DNA of 64,000 bases from positions 2,238,001 through 2,302,000 of the forward strand of contig NZ_CP051293.1 in NCBI RefSeq assembly GCF_013170805.1. The letters run 5' to 3'. The notes under the pieces are model-generated. The model made no database searches. It was not told the DNA's origin and saw only the letters and a program-made list of their open reading frames with translations. This stretch comes from Mesorhizobium sp. NZP2077 (GTDB taxonomy: Bacteria > Pseudomonadota > Alphaproteobacteria > Rhizobiales > Rhizobiaceae). This document shows, in pieces, positions 9,840 to 18,473 of the stretch. How positions within the stretch are numbered: position 1 is the stretch's first letter; each line of letters begins with the position of its first letter. Made by a program: the position numbers and the translations under genes.

Positions 9840-11303
9840 ATGCCCATTGATATCGCAAACATTTCGCGCCGCAACATGCTGAAAACCGTATCCGCCGCGG
9901 CTCTCGTGGCCGGCGTCGGGACCCTGTCTGCTCCCCGGCGCGCCGCCGCACAAGACGCCAACTCGGTTCGCGTCCTGTCGGTTGAAGACCCGTTCTTCTT
10001 TGCAATGAAGGCGATGGTTCCCGAATACGAGAAGGAAACCGGCATCAAGGTCGAATTGGAAAGTCTTTCCTATGACGCGCTGCAGTCGCGTCTTGTGTCC
10101 TCCTTTGTTGCCAAAACTTCCGATGCCGACGTCATTGTCGTCGATCAGATGTGGCTTGGGCAGTATCTGGACAACGGTTGGATCGTGTCGCTCAGCGATT
10201 TCATCGCCAAGGATGGCGATATCGACCTTTCGGACTTCATCCCCGAGGTCCTCTATTCGTGCAACATGTGGCGCGGCCAGATCGGGACTTTGCCGATCGC
10301 GGCGTATGCGCAGGGCGTCATGTACCGCAAGGACATGTTCGACGAGTTTGGGCTTGCCGCACCGCCGACGCAGACGTCGGAAGACTGGACCTGGACGAAA
10401 TACGTCGAGACCTTGCAGTCGCTGGAAGGCAAGTCCTTCGGCGGGCAACCGGTTTTTCCGACAGTGGTTTGCGGCTCGCAACCTTCGCCGATTGTGCACA
10501 TGTTTACCCAGCTCTCTGTGAGCCACGGTGCGAACTGGTTCAAATCATTCCCGGCCGCTCCATGGGACTTTGCTCCGCAACTGACGGACCAGGCCTGGAT
10601 CAAATCCGTCGATATCTACCGTCAGCTCTACAAGCTCTCGCCGCCTGAGGCGATCAATTACGTGTGGTTCGACGCCGGAACCCGCTTCGCCAAGGGCGAT
10701 GTAGGCATGTTCTACTGGTGGACCCCATATTTCTACCTGATCAAGAACTCCGGCTACATGACTGGCAAGAAGTCCGACGTCATGGGCAAGTATGCGACGG
10801 CGGCCCTGCCGAAGGCCGAGGGTGTGCCTCAGACTGTCAGCGTAGGCGGCTACAGCCTCGGTATTCCTTCCAGCTCTGAGCGGCAGGACGCAGGCTTCGC
10901 TTTCATCAAGTGGGCAACGTCGAAGGCGACCCAGAAGAAGATGGCTCTTTGGCCTGATCTCAATTACCAGTTCTCCGACTTCGCCCGTGCTTCACTCTAC
11001 CAGGATAAGGAGGTGAAGGCTGTTTATCCCTACCTCGATGTCCAGTACGCAATGATGAAGCAAGGCAACGGCAAGATCACGCGCCCGCCCGTCCCTGGTT
11101 ACACGGCCATTGAAAGCGTACTGGGGCTCACGTTGAACCAACTCCTCACCGGGACGGAGGATCCAAAGACTGCCCTTGAGCGGACCAACAGCCTGTTCGA
11201 GAGCATCCTGAAGGGCAATCTCATGATCCCTTATCAAAAGGAAAGCTTCGCCGACTCCTTGGATGGTGCCAAGGCCCTGATCGGCAAGCTTGGCAAGAAG
11301 TAA
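9840..11303 (+). CDS. Sugar ABC transporter, periplasmic binding protein (family 1)
   Basis: Receptor of a carbohydrate ABC importer of the CUT1 type, 487 residues, at the long end for the family. The N-terminus carries a twin-arginine signal (SRRNMLK at 9-15, cleavage near residue 38 after AAA), so it is probably exported folded. The mature part starts ANSVRVLSVEDP and has the extended fold of MalE-like proteins. A ribosome site GGAGGA precedes the ATG. It is the first gene of an operon with two permeases, a dehydrogenase and an ATPase. The sugar is unknown. Confidence 0.88.
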   Translation: MPIDIANISRRNMLKTVSAAALVAGVGTLSAPRRAAAQDANSVRVLSVEDPFFFAMKAMVPEYEKETGIKVELESLSYDALQSRLVSSFVAKTSDADVIVVDQMWLGQYLDNGWIVSLSDFIAKDGDIDLSDFIPEVLYSCNMWRGQIGTLPIAAYAQGVMYRKDMFDEFGLAAPPTQTSEDWTWTKYVETLQSLEGKSFGGQPVFPTVVCGSQPSPIVHMFTQLSVSHGANWFKSFPAAPWDFAPQLTDQAWIKSVDIYRQLYKLSPPEAINYVWFDAGTRFAKGDVGMFYWWTPYFYLIKNSGYMTGKKSDVMGKYATAALPKAEGVPQTVSVGGYSLGIPSSSERQDAGFAFIKWATSKATQKKMALWPDLNYQFSDFARASLYQDKEVKAVYPYLDVQYAMMKQGNGKITRPPVPGYTAIESVLGLTLNQLLTGTEDPKTALERTNSLFESILKGNLMIPYQKESFADSLDGAKALIGKLGKK

Positions 11304-11318
11304 TACAGTTCTCCTCGT

Positions 11319-11344
11319 GCCGGCGCGACAGTGCTCGCGCCGGC
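11319..11344 (+). other. Strong hairpin between binding-protein and permease genes
   Basis: GCCGGCGCGA and TCGCGCCGGC form a perfect 10-base stem with a 6-base loop, 16 bases after the stop of the binding-protein gene. No T-run follows. It probably protects the upstream message or partly terminates transcription, giving more receptor than permease, as known for other binding-protein operons. Confidence 0.7.
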
Positions 11345-11374
11345 GAAACGGGTGAAAAAGAACTGGATCTGGCA

Positions 11375-12304
11375 ATGCCCTTTACGACCGTTCGCTCGCC
11401 GCATGCCCTCGGACTTGGCAGGAAGAGCTTTGTCCGCAAAAATCTGCCGTACCTGCTCATTGCGCCTTCGGTCGTAATGCTGCTTGCGCTGATCGCTTAC
11501 CCCTTGCTGTTCGCGCTGAGGTCGAGCTTTTACTTCTGGAACCTGCAGATCGGGCCGCAGCCGCTCGCCTTCGTCGGCGTCGAAAACTATGTTCAGGCCT
11601 TCAATGCCTTCGATTTCCGCGCTTCGCTTGGCAACACGCTGATCTTGTCAACAATGGGAACGGCAATTGAGTTTGGACTTGGGCTGACGATCGCGTTGAT
11701 CCTGCTCAAGGCCCTGCCTGGCATGAACGTCGTGCGTGCCTTGCTGATCCTGCCGACGACAATTGCCCCAATCGTCGTCGGCTTTCTGTTCCGCTATCTC
11801 TACGATCCCGGTGGCGGCCTGCTGGTCTGGGTGCTGCAGTCTTTGTGGCTACCCGTCCCGGCGCAAGGAATACTCGGGTCACCGTCCACGGCGCTCGCCG
11901 CCATTCTTTTCGTCGACATCTGGCAGTGGACACCCTTCTTTGCCATCGTGCTCTACGCCAGCCTGCTGGCTGTCCCCGACGAGATCATCGAGGCCGCGCG
12001 GCTGGATCGCGCGTCACCCTGGACGATCCTGTTTCGGATCAAGCTGCCGCTCATCAAGCGCACCGCGATTATCATCGTCATGCTGCGCTTCATGCAGATA
12101 TTCAACACCTTCGACACGGTGCTCGTGCTGACACGCGGCGGACCGGGCACATCCACGCGCACCCTCGGTTATTCGCTCTACGAGCAGGGTCTCGTGAATT
12201 TCAACATCGGTCTCGTCAGTGCAATGACGTGGATCACGGTGCTGATCGTCAACATCATTGTCGCCCTCTATGTCTTCGTCGCCTTTCGCCATGAGGAGTG
12301 GTGA
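11375..12304 (+). CDS. Sugar ABC transporter permease, MalF/UgpA-like
   Basis: Inner-membrane permease of 309 residues. Six membrane helices are apparent from about residue 25 (LLIAPSVVMLLALIAYPLL) to the C-terminus, and the EAA loop is at about 205-225 (EAARLDRASPWTILF). It pairs with the next gene to form the CUT1-type channel. It is separated from the binding-protein gene by 71 bases containing a hairpin and from the next gene by one base. Confidence 0.88.
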   Translation: MPFTTVRSPHALGLGRKSFVRKNLPYLLIAPSVVMLLALIAYPLLFALRSSFYFWNLQIGPQPLAFVGVENYVQAFNAFDFRASLGNTLILSTMGTAIEFGLGLTIALILLKALPGMNVVRALLILPTTIAPIVVGFLFRYLYDPGGGLLVWVLQSLWLPVPAQGILGSPSTALAAILFVDIWQWTPFFAIVLYASLLAVPDEIIEAARLDRASPWTILFRIKLPLIKRTAIIIVMLRFMQIFNTFDTVLVLTRGGPGTSTRTLGYSLYEQGLVNFNIGLVSAMTWITVLIVNIIVALYVFVAFRHEEW

Positions 12305-12305
12305 G

Positions 12306-13139
12306 ATGTCCCGTCGCCGAACCAGTTTCTACACAGCAGCAACCTACGCTGCCGGCCTTCTCTTCCTGGCGATTTTTGTCGGGCCGATTTTGTGGTTTAT
12401 CGCTCTTGCGATCCGCCCTGCCGAGACCGCCTTCACAATGCCGCCTTCACTATCCTTCGAGCCAAATCTCGACGCGTTCCGGCATATTCTCGTCGATCCA
12501 GGCACCAACGCGCCTCAACTGGCGAATAGCCTGATCGTCGCCATTGGCGCGGTGTTGCTCAATCTGCCTTTCTCGGTTCCGGCCGCCTATGCACTGTCCC
12601 GTTTCAAGCTGCGCGGCAAGAAGAACATCATGTTGTGGTACCTCGGCCTTCTGATGGCCCCGCCGATTGCGTTCTTGATTCCGTATTTCATCTTGATCAC
12701 GCGTATCGGTCTCCAGGGCTCCTACTTCTCCATGGTTTTGGTTCTGCAGACGCTGACGATCCCGTTTTCCGTGTGGCTGATGAAAAGCTTCATTGATGAG
12801 GTACCGGCGGAATTGGAAGAAGCTGCCCGCGTAGACGGCGCCCGCTGGTACACGATCATGTGGCGCATTACGCTCCCCATCGTTCGTCCCGGGATCATTG
12901 TCACGTCCATGTTTGCATTCGTGTTTGCATGGAACAATGCCGCGTTTCCGCTGGTCCTGAGTTCGCGCTCGACCGCCACCCTTCCGATCGGAACACTTGG
13001 CTACTTCGCCACCAGCGGCGTGACATGGAATTACATCGCCGCCGCTGCCGTGCTGGCAATGATCCCGCCGATGATAATCTTCCTGGTTTTCGATCGATAT
13101 GTCGTACGAGGCCTCACCTTTGGCTCGGTGAAAGGCTGA
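12306..13139 (+). CDS. Sugar ABC transporter permease, MalG/UgpE-like
   Basis: Second permease, 277 residues. I chose ATG 12306 (MSRRRTSFYT) because GAGGAG lies upstream and the ATG follows the preceding stop at once. The EAA loop is at about 180-200 (EEAARVDGARWYTIMWRI), and several hydrophobic helices are visible. It forms the translocation pore with the preceding gene. Confidence 0.88.
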   Translation: MSRRRTSFYTAATYAAGLLFLAIFVGPILWFIALAIRPAETAFTMPPSLSFEPNLDAFRHILVDPGTNAPQLANSLIVAIGAVLLNLPFSVPAAYALSRFKLRGKKNIMLWYLGLLMAPPIAFLIPYFILITRIGLQGSYFSMVLVLQTLTIPFSVWLMKSFIDEVPAELEEAARVDGARWYTIMWRITLPIVRPGIIVTSMFAFVFAWNNAAFPLVLSSRSTATLPIGTLGYFATSGVTWNYIAAAAVLAMIPPMIIFLVFDRYVVRGLTFGSVKG

Positions 13140-13169
13140 CCTTCCCTTGTTTGAATGGAGTAAATGGAA

Positions 13170-14207
13170 ATGAGCAAATTGCGCATGGGCGTCATCGGCG
13201 CGGGCCTTTGGGGCAACAATCACGCTCACACTTTCAAGGTGTTGCCGGAAACCGAGCTGATCGGCGTCTGCGACCTCGACGAGGGCAGGGCTCTCAAAAT
13301 GAAGGACACTTTCGGGGCGGCCCGGGCGTTCACCGATTACATGAAGCTGATTTCCAGTGACGATATCGATGCGATATCGGTAGCAACACCGGATTTTACC
13401 CATGCGCCGATCGTTCTCGCAGCACTCAAGGCCGGCAAGCATGTTCTCAGCGAAAAGCCACTGGCCACGACCGTGAAGGAAGCAGAGGAAATCGCCGAGG
13501 CTGCCGCCAGGTCCTCGGGCAAGCTGATGGTGGACTTTCACAACCGTGTAAATCCCATCCTCACCCAAGTTCGCGACATGATCCAGGACGGCCAAATCGG
13601 TCTTGCGAAACATGGAAACGCGCGTCTTTCCAACACGACGTTTGTGCCCTTTGAAATGCTGAGCTGGGCTGCGAAGTCTTCCGCGCTGTGGTTCCTGGGC
13701 AGCCATCTCGTCGATGTCTTGCGCTTCATTCTCGCTGACGAAGTCGTGCGCGTCTATTCGGTTGCTCGCTCAGGCACGCTGTCTGGCCGCGGCGTGGACA
13801 CGAAGGATTTCCATGTATCGATCCTCGAGTTCTCCAAGGGGACGGTCGTGACCATGGAAAACAGCTGGATCCTGTCGCGAGACAATCCTTCCCTGGTTGA
13901 CTTCAAGATCGAGTTTGTCGGTGAAAAGGGCCAGATCCAGGCCGATCCCACCCACAATGGCGGCCTGCGTCGCATTGGGGAGGGAGGTTTGAAGTACAAC
14001 GACTATATCGGCATAACCCCGACCGGCGAGACCCGCATCGGTGGCTTTGTTCTCGAATCCATTGCCCGCTTCGTCGACAGCGTGGTGCGCGGTGCTCCAT
14101 TGCTGGCCGATGCGCAGGACGGTCTGGCAAACACCAGGATCTTGGCGGCGATCGAGGAGTCTGTCGCCAGCGGCAAGGCTGTAGACATCGCCAGCGCCGG
14201 AGCCTGA
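13170..14207 (+). CDS. Gfo/Idh/MocA-family NAD(P)-dependent dehydrogenase
   Basis: Cytoplasmic sugar or inositol-type dehydrogenase of 345 residues. The N-terminal Rossmann motif GVIGAGLWG is at about residues 6-14, and the family signature EKPLATT is at about 93-99. The C-terminal alpha/beta domain completes the enzyme. ATG 13170 has GGAG at a good distance; ATG 13164 is an alternative with spacing that is too short. Inside the sugar operon it probably performs the first oxidation of the imported sugar. Confidence 0.86.
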   Translation: MSKLRMGVIGAGLWGNNHAHTFKVLPETELIGVCDLDEGRALKMKDTFGAARAFTDYMKLISSDDIDAISVATPDFTHAPIVLAALKAGKHVLSEKPLATTVKEAEEIAEAAARSSGKLMVDFHNRVNPILTQVRDMIQDGQIGLAKHGNARLSNTTFVPFEMLSWAAKSSALWFLGSHLVDVLRFILADEVVRVYSVARSGTLSGRGVDTKDFHVSILEFSKGTVVTMENSWILSRDNPSLVDFKIEFVGEKGQIQADPTHNGGLRRIGEGGLKYNDYIGITPTGETRIGGFVLESIARFVDSVVRGAPLLADAQDGLANTRILAAIEESVASGKAVDIASAGA

Positions 14208-14273
14208 ACACACAGGGGCTTGCTGTCCCACGGGGACGGCTGGCCTCGCCCACTGATGCTGCGGAGTAGTTTT

Positions 14274-15440
14274 ATGGCGTCTATGACCTTTGACGGAGTT
14301 GGCAAGACGTACCCGGACGGGACCGTTGCCGTCGCCAATGTGAGCTTTGCGATCGCCGACGGAGAATTCGTGGTCTTGGTCGGCCCGTCGGGTTGCGGCA
14401 AGTCAACCTTGCTGAGAATGGCGGCGGGCCTCGAAACGCTGAATAGCGGCCGACTGCTGATGGGTGACAACGATGTCACCGAAAACGACCCGCAGGATCG
14501 GGATATAGCCATGGTGTTCCAAAACTATGCGCTGTATCCGCATATGACCGTTTATGAAAACATGGCTTTCGGCTTGCAACAGCGCAAAATGCCAAAGCAA
14601 GAGATCGACAAGCTTGTGCGGGTTGCCGCCGAAATGCTCGATCTAACCCGCCACCTGGGGCGCAAGCCAGGCGCCTTGTCCGGCGGCCAGCGCCAACGTG
14701 TCGCCATGGGCCGTGCTATTGTTCGCCATCCGATGGCCTTCCTTATGGATGAGCCTTTGTCCAATCTTGATGCGAAGCTTCGCGTGCAAATGCGAGGTGA
14801 GCTCAAGCTACTCAATCAGCGTCTGGGTGTCACGACGCTCTATGTAACGCATGATCAGGTCGAGGCCATGACCATGGGAGACCGCGTTGCGGTGCTCAAG
14901 CCGGTGCGCAATGGCCTGGAAAGCAATCTTCAGCAGCTCGACACACCGCAAATGCTGTACGACAAACCAGTCAATCTGTTTGTCGCCGGATTTATCGGCT
15001 CCCCGGCCATGAACTTCGTGCGCATCGAGCTCGGGGGAGAAGCCGGTTCCCCGATCGCCACAATAGTGGGGACAAGCATATCCTTTCCTGTGTCCGCTGG
15101 GCCGGCACTTTCCCGCTGTATCGGCCGACAGGTTATTGCTGGAATTCGCCCCGAAATGTTCCAGGTTTGTGCGGAACATGAGGCGTTGTTCAACGAGAAG
15201 ATCCCGGTTGCGGAAGCACTTGGGGCCGATACGTTCATTTTTTTCGACATCACGTCCCCACCGGTGAACGTCAACGATGCGGAAGACACCGAAGACTTCC
15301 CGCACAAGGGCAAGAACCGCCTTGTGGCGCGGATCCCTCCGGCCCTGACTCCAGCTCCTAATCAGCGCCTGGCTCTGACTGTCGACAAGGAGAAGCTGCA
15401 TTGGTTCGACCCGGTAACGGGAGCCGCAATCCGTGACTGA
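14274..15440 (+). CDS. Sugar ABC transporter ATPase, UgpC/MalK-like
   Basis: ATPase of the CUT1 sugar importer, 388 residues. Walker A is GPSGCGKST at about 38-46, the signature LSGGQRQRVAMGRA at about 134-147 and Walker B AFLMDEP. A C-terminal TOBE/regulatory domain follows. I chose ATG 14274 because GGAG precedes it; the frame upstream lacks family sequence. It is the last gene of the operon starting at 9840. Confidence 0.88.
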   Translation: MASMTFDGVGKTYPDGTVAVANVSFAIADGEFVVLVGPSGCGKSTLLRMAAGLETLNSGRLLMGDNDVTENDPQDRDIAMVFQNYALYPHMTVYENMAFGLQQRKMPKQEIDKLVRVAAEMLDLTRHLGRKPGALSGGQRQRVAMGRAIVRHPMAFLMDEPLSNLDAKLRVQMRGELKLLNQRLGVTTLYVTHDQVEAMTMGDRVAVLKPVRNGLESNLQQLDTPQMLYDKPVNLFVAGFIGSPAMNFVRIELGGEAGSPIATIVGTSISFPVSAGPALSRCIGRQVIAGIRPEMFQVCAEHEALFNEKIPVAEALGADTFIFFDITSPPVNVNDAEDTEDFPHKGKNRLVARIPPALTPAPNQRLALTVDKEKLHWFDPVTGAAIRD

Positions 15441-15913
15441 TAGCGCACGCAACACATATCCCAGCTAGGGGATCTAACCCTTTCTCTTGCCCTCCCAGGC
15501 ACCTTGGCTGTCGTCGAACACGATTTCGGCGGCAGCCATTTTTTCAAAAGCAGGACATCGAACGATCTCAACCTGAACACCCATGTCCCGAGAGCAATGG
15601 CTTGGAGGAGTGGCTTGCGAAACGCGTTTCCGTTGTCGGCAAGTTCATTGCCGTCATGGCTGTCTTTGGCGCCTCGAGAGCTTGTTGAGGAAGCCAGGCG
15701 ATTTTCCGAGGTCGCGTGCTGCTCTCCTTAATCTGTGCGCAGAGGATCGACAGTCCGCCGCCCCTCCTTCAGACCCCCACAATGAGACAATGAAACGCCG
15801 CGAAAAATCAGTCTTCCCACGAGCGGGGTCCGTCGTATTCAGGCTTGTAAATGTCGCAAAACTTGTACAAACGTTCCGTCGTCAACGCGACCCAGGAATA
15901 GCCTGAGCAGGGA
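15441..15913. other. 473-base spacer, no firm gene
   Basis: No gene can be supported here. Two short open frames exist. One on the minus strand (15474-15584, 36 codons) ends with AAAEIVFDDSQGAWEGKRKG and looks protein-like in composition. One on the plus strand begins at about 15790 and runs to 15906. Neither has a clear ribosome site or a recognised family, and they may be relics. Confidence 0.4.
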
Positions 15914-16516
15914 ATGGATATGGTCTTTCGGTTGAAACAGCGCATCGGCAGGAAATTCGAAGAAGAGATTCAATTCTTCAGGGGCTGGCAAAAGGATAAG
16001 AAAAGAGTGGGCGCGCTCATGCCAACGTCCGCTCATGCCGCGCGCCGCATGGCAAGTGTGATTAATCCGGCGTCCGGCATGCCAGTTCTTGAACTCGGTG
16101 CAGGAACCGGCGTCATCACCAAGGCCATCCTGGAAAGAGGCATCGAGCCGCAGCAGCTGATTTCGGTCGAATATTCGAAGGATTTTTATGATCGACTGAC
16201 GCGACGTTTTCCGGATGTGGATTTTCGTTTGGGCGATGCATTTGCGCTGGGTGATGTCCTGGCGGAGCGGTCCCGCGAACAGTTCGACTGTGTTATAAGC
16301 GCCGTGCCGCTGTTGAGTTTTCCAATGGTGCAACGCGTGGCCTTGCTTGAGGATTTGCTGGCCCGAATTCCTGCTGGAAGACCCGTGATGCAAATCACCT
16401 ATGGGCCCTTGTCACCAGTGGTCAAAATGCCGGACCGCTACATCGTCTCTCATTATGATTTCGTCGTCCGCAACATTCCGCCTGCACAGCTGTGGACCTA
16501 CACACGGGCACTCTGA
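15914..16516 (+). CDS. pmtA: Phosphatidylethanolamine N-methyltransferase, rhizobial PmtA type
   Basis: SAM-dependent methyltransferase of 200 residues that methylates phosphatidylethanolamine towards phosphatidylcholine at the membrane. The SAM motif VLELGAGTG is at about 58-66. The N-terminal FFRGWQKDKKRVGALMPTSA and C-terminal DFVVRNIPPAQLW stretches match the soluble Sinorhizobium/Agrobacterium-type PmtA as I remember it, and the length is usual. ATG 15920 is an alternative start. It stands alone between accessory operons. It could be a second copy beside a core-genome pmtA, which this window cannot show. Confidence 0.85.
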   Translation: MDMVFRLKQRIGRKFEEEIQFFRGWQKDKKRVGALMPTSAHAARRMASVINPASGMPVLELGAGTGVITKAILERGIEPQQLISVEYSKDFYDRLTRRFPDVDFRLGDAFALGDVLAERSREQFDCVISAVPLLSFPMVQRVALLEDLLARIPAGRPVMQITYGPLSPVVKMPDRYIVSHYDFVVRNIPPAQLWTYTRAL

Positions 16517-16668
16517 CGAGGCAGGAAGAAGGGGTTTTGGCAAGTCGGGCTGAAGCGGCAAATGCCAGCGCCAGCGAGCTTGTTCCCTTGAATCATGGCT
16601 GCTGGCCGGGTGGCTCTCCATGGGATACGGCTTTCCGAAACGAGGGCTGAGTGTATGGGGAGGCACGA

Positions 16669-16944
16669 ATGAACTTTGAGGTTTTCAGCAGCCCCATTTT
16701 CGTGAAGCGAGCGACCTATCTGGTGCAAGAGATTGCCAGCCTTGCGGACGCTATCGACTTTCTCGATGGGTGGCCCGAAGATCGCAGGGACCAGGCCCAT
16801 GAAACCGCCCTTCGGGCATGCCATGACGCCTATGGTGGGCATGCATCGGTAAGCGCTGCCTGCAATGCCCTTATCGGCTTTGCGAAGCGAGCCTCGGTAT
16901 TGGAGGATCCAACCGCCGCTATGCAATGGATTGCTGCAATGTAA
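16669..16944 (+). CDS. DUF982 family protein
   Basis: Small protein of 91 residues of the DUF982 family, abundant in rhizobia and of unknown function. The family pattern is visible: an N-terminal beta segment, then an LDGWPEDRRDQAHETALRAC helix and a final FAKRAS-like helix. I chose ATG 16669 because GGGAGG lies ahead. A second DUF982 gene follows at 17172. Confidence 0.72.
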   Translation: MNFEVFSSPIFVKRATYLVQEIASLADAIDFLDGWPEDRRDQAHETALRACHDAYGGHASVSAACNALIGFAKRASVLEDPTAAMQWIAAM

Positions 16945-17046
16945 AACAGGCAGTGGATAAATGTAGGCGTAGGCTTTCATGAAGTATGCGATACCACCAG
17001 AGGCGTCATTGAGTTCTATAGCGGGCCACATCCCACACTAGCAAAC

Positions 17047-17172
17047 ATGAGCGAGACAGCGCAGATCGTGATCGCCTGGGCAGCGATCACGTTTGGGCGG
17101 GACCCGGCCGAAATTTCGGCTGCAGACATCAGTGCGGGCAAAGGCCTGTCGCCAGCGCTGGAGGGGGAGTGA
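17047..17172 (+). CDS. Possible small protein, 41 residues
   Basis: A short open frame starting MSETAQIVIAWAAITFGRD ends in a TGA that overlaps the next ATG, which suggests translational coupling to the second DUF982 gene. There is no clear ribosome site and no family is recognised. It may be a real leader peptide or chance. Confidence 0.3.
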   Translation: MSETAQIVIAWAAITFGRDPAEISAADISAGKGLSPALEGE

Positions 17173-17420
17173 TGATGGGCTTGAACAGATTTGAGAGGCC
17201 AGTCGTTGTCCAGGTCAGCCGTCATGGCGCGGAGCGTATTGTGGTCGACGTCAATGATGCGGCCACTATCCTGCTGCGGGATCTCCATCGTCAGACCGAG
17301 AAGCGCAAGGTGGCAATGGACGCCTGTCTGCAGGTGTTGCGAGGTGAGGCCCATCCACCGGCCGCTCGGCGGGCTTTTGTCGCAGCCGCGCTCGAAGCAA
17401 AGATTCTACGCAGCGATTGA
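17172..17420 (+). CDS. DUF982 family protein (second copy)
   Basis: Protein of 82 residues with the DUF982 pattern: RPVVVQVSRHGAERIVVDV at the N-terminus, DAATILLRD, and a C-terminal AARRAFVAAALEAKIL helix that is typical of the family. A run GGAGGGGGAG precedes the start. ATG 17172 and 17175 are both possible. It is clearly diverged from the first copy at 16669, so this is not a recent duplication. Function unknown. Confidence 0.7.
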   Translation: MMGLNRFERPVVVQVSRHGAERIVVDVNDAATILLRDLHRQTEKRKVAMDACLQVLRGEAHPPAARRAFVAAALEAKILRSD

Positions 17421-17455
17421 AGGCCAGGGCGGCCGCCAAAAGGGCAGATTTGGGA

Positions 17456-17476
17456 TGGGCGATTTTTGATCACCCA
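17456..17476. terminator. Hairpin between convergent genes
   Basis: TGGGCGAT and ATCACCCA form an eight-base stem with one mismatch around a TTTTG loop. It lies between the plus-strand DUF982 gene and the minus-strand nadC gene, where a terminator for either is expected. There is no T-run after it, so support is modest. The rest of 17421-17618 shows nothing. Confidence 0.35.
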
Positions 17477-17618
17477 TAGATAGCTGCTGTTTGAGCCATG
17501 CAGCCGACGAGAAAGGTGGTGGATATTCTTTCGAGAGCGGATCCTTAAAGCGTAGCTTGCGCATTCCGCCCGCCCGGAGTGGAAAAATCTCGCAGACAGG
17601 CGGCGTCAGGCTCGACGT

Positions 17619-18473
17619 TCAAGGCTCACGACAGTCGAGCCCGATATCAAGGATTGGTGCGCTATGGGTCAACCAACCGATGGAAATCAGATCAACGCCT
17701 GTCGCAGCCACGGCCGGTGCCGTCGTCAGGGTTATCCTACCCGACGCCTCGGTGACCGCCCGGCCGGCAACCGTAGCCACCGCCTGACGTAGCTCGTCGA
17801 GCGACATATTGTCGAGCAGCACTGCGTCTGGGGCGAGGGCCAGGACCACTTCCAACTGGGCCAGCGTATCGACCTCGACTTCGATCTTGACGAGATGGCC
17901 GACGCTCATTCTGGCCCGCTCGATGGCCGGGCGAATTCCACCGGCGATGGCGATGTGGTTGTCCTTGATCAGGATGGCATCGTCGAGGCCGAAGCGGTGG
18001 TTGGAGCCACCACCGGCGCGCACGGCGTATTTTTCGATCGCCCGCAAACCAGGTGTCGTCTTGCGCGTGCAGACGATCCTTGCGCCGTGGCCGCGGACCG
18101 CCGCGACGACCGATGCCGTCGCCGTGGCGATGCCGCTCAGATGACAGAGAAAATTGAGCGCCGTCCGCTCCGCGGTGAGGATGGCCCGGGCCGGACCGCT
18201 CATCGAGGCAATGATCTCGCCTTGCGCGACGTCGCTGCCGTCCGGCCGATGCACGGTCATTTCGACTGTCTGGTCGATGAGGCGGAAGGCGAGCATCGCC
18301 AGGTCGAGGCCGGCAACTATTCCCGCTTGGCGTGCCGACAGCACGGTCGTTGTCCGAAGGTCCTTCGGCACGATGGCGTCGGTGGTCAGGTCGCCGGCCC
18401 TGCCGAGGTCCTCAAGCAGAGCTGCACGCACCAGAGGCTCGAGCATGATCGCAGGAGGTGGTGACAGGTTCAT
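17619..18473 (-). CDS. nadC: Nicotinate-nucleotide diphosphorylase (quinolinate phosphoribosyltransferase)
   Basis: Converts quinolinate and PRPP to nicotinate mononucleotide, the third step of de novo NAD synthesis. It has 284 residues, usual for the family. Hallmarks: ERTALNFLCHLSGIAT at 102-117, TRKTTPG at 136-142, and GGGSNHRFGLDDAILIKDNH at 154-173. The ATG overlaps the nadB stop as TGATG, so it is the last gene of nadABC. Confidence 0.96.
   Translation of the reverse strand: MNLSPPPAIMLEPLVRAALLEDLGRAGDLTTDAIVPKDLRTTTVLSARQAGIVAGLDLAMLAFRLIDQTVEMTVHRPDGSDVAQGEIIASMSGPARAILTAERTALNFLCHLSGIATATASVVAAVRGHGARIVCTRKTTPGLRAIEKYAVRAGGGSNHRFGLDDAILIKDNHIAIAGGIRPAIERARMSVGHLVKIEVEVDTLAQLEVVLALAPDAVLLDNMSLDELRQAVATVAGRAVTEASGRITLTTAPAVAATGVDLISIGWLTHSAPILDIGLDCREP

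Noticed and set aside
12450-13706. 418-codon minus-strand frame.
   Set aside because: Antisense to a permease and a dehydrogenase with clear domains; composition is charged and repetitive as expected of a mirror frame.
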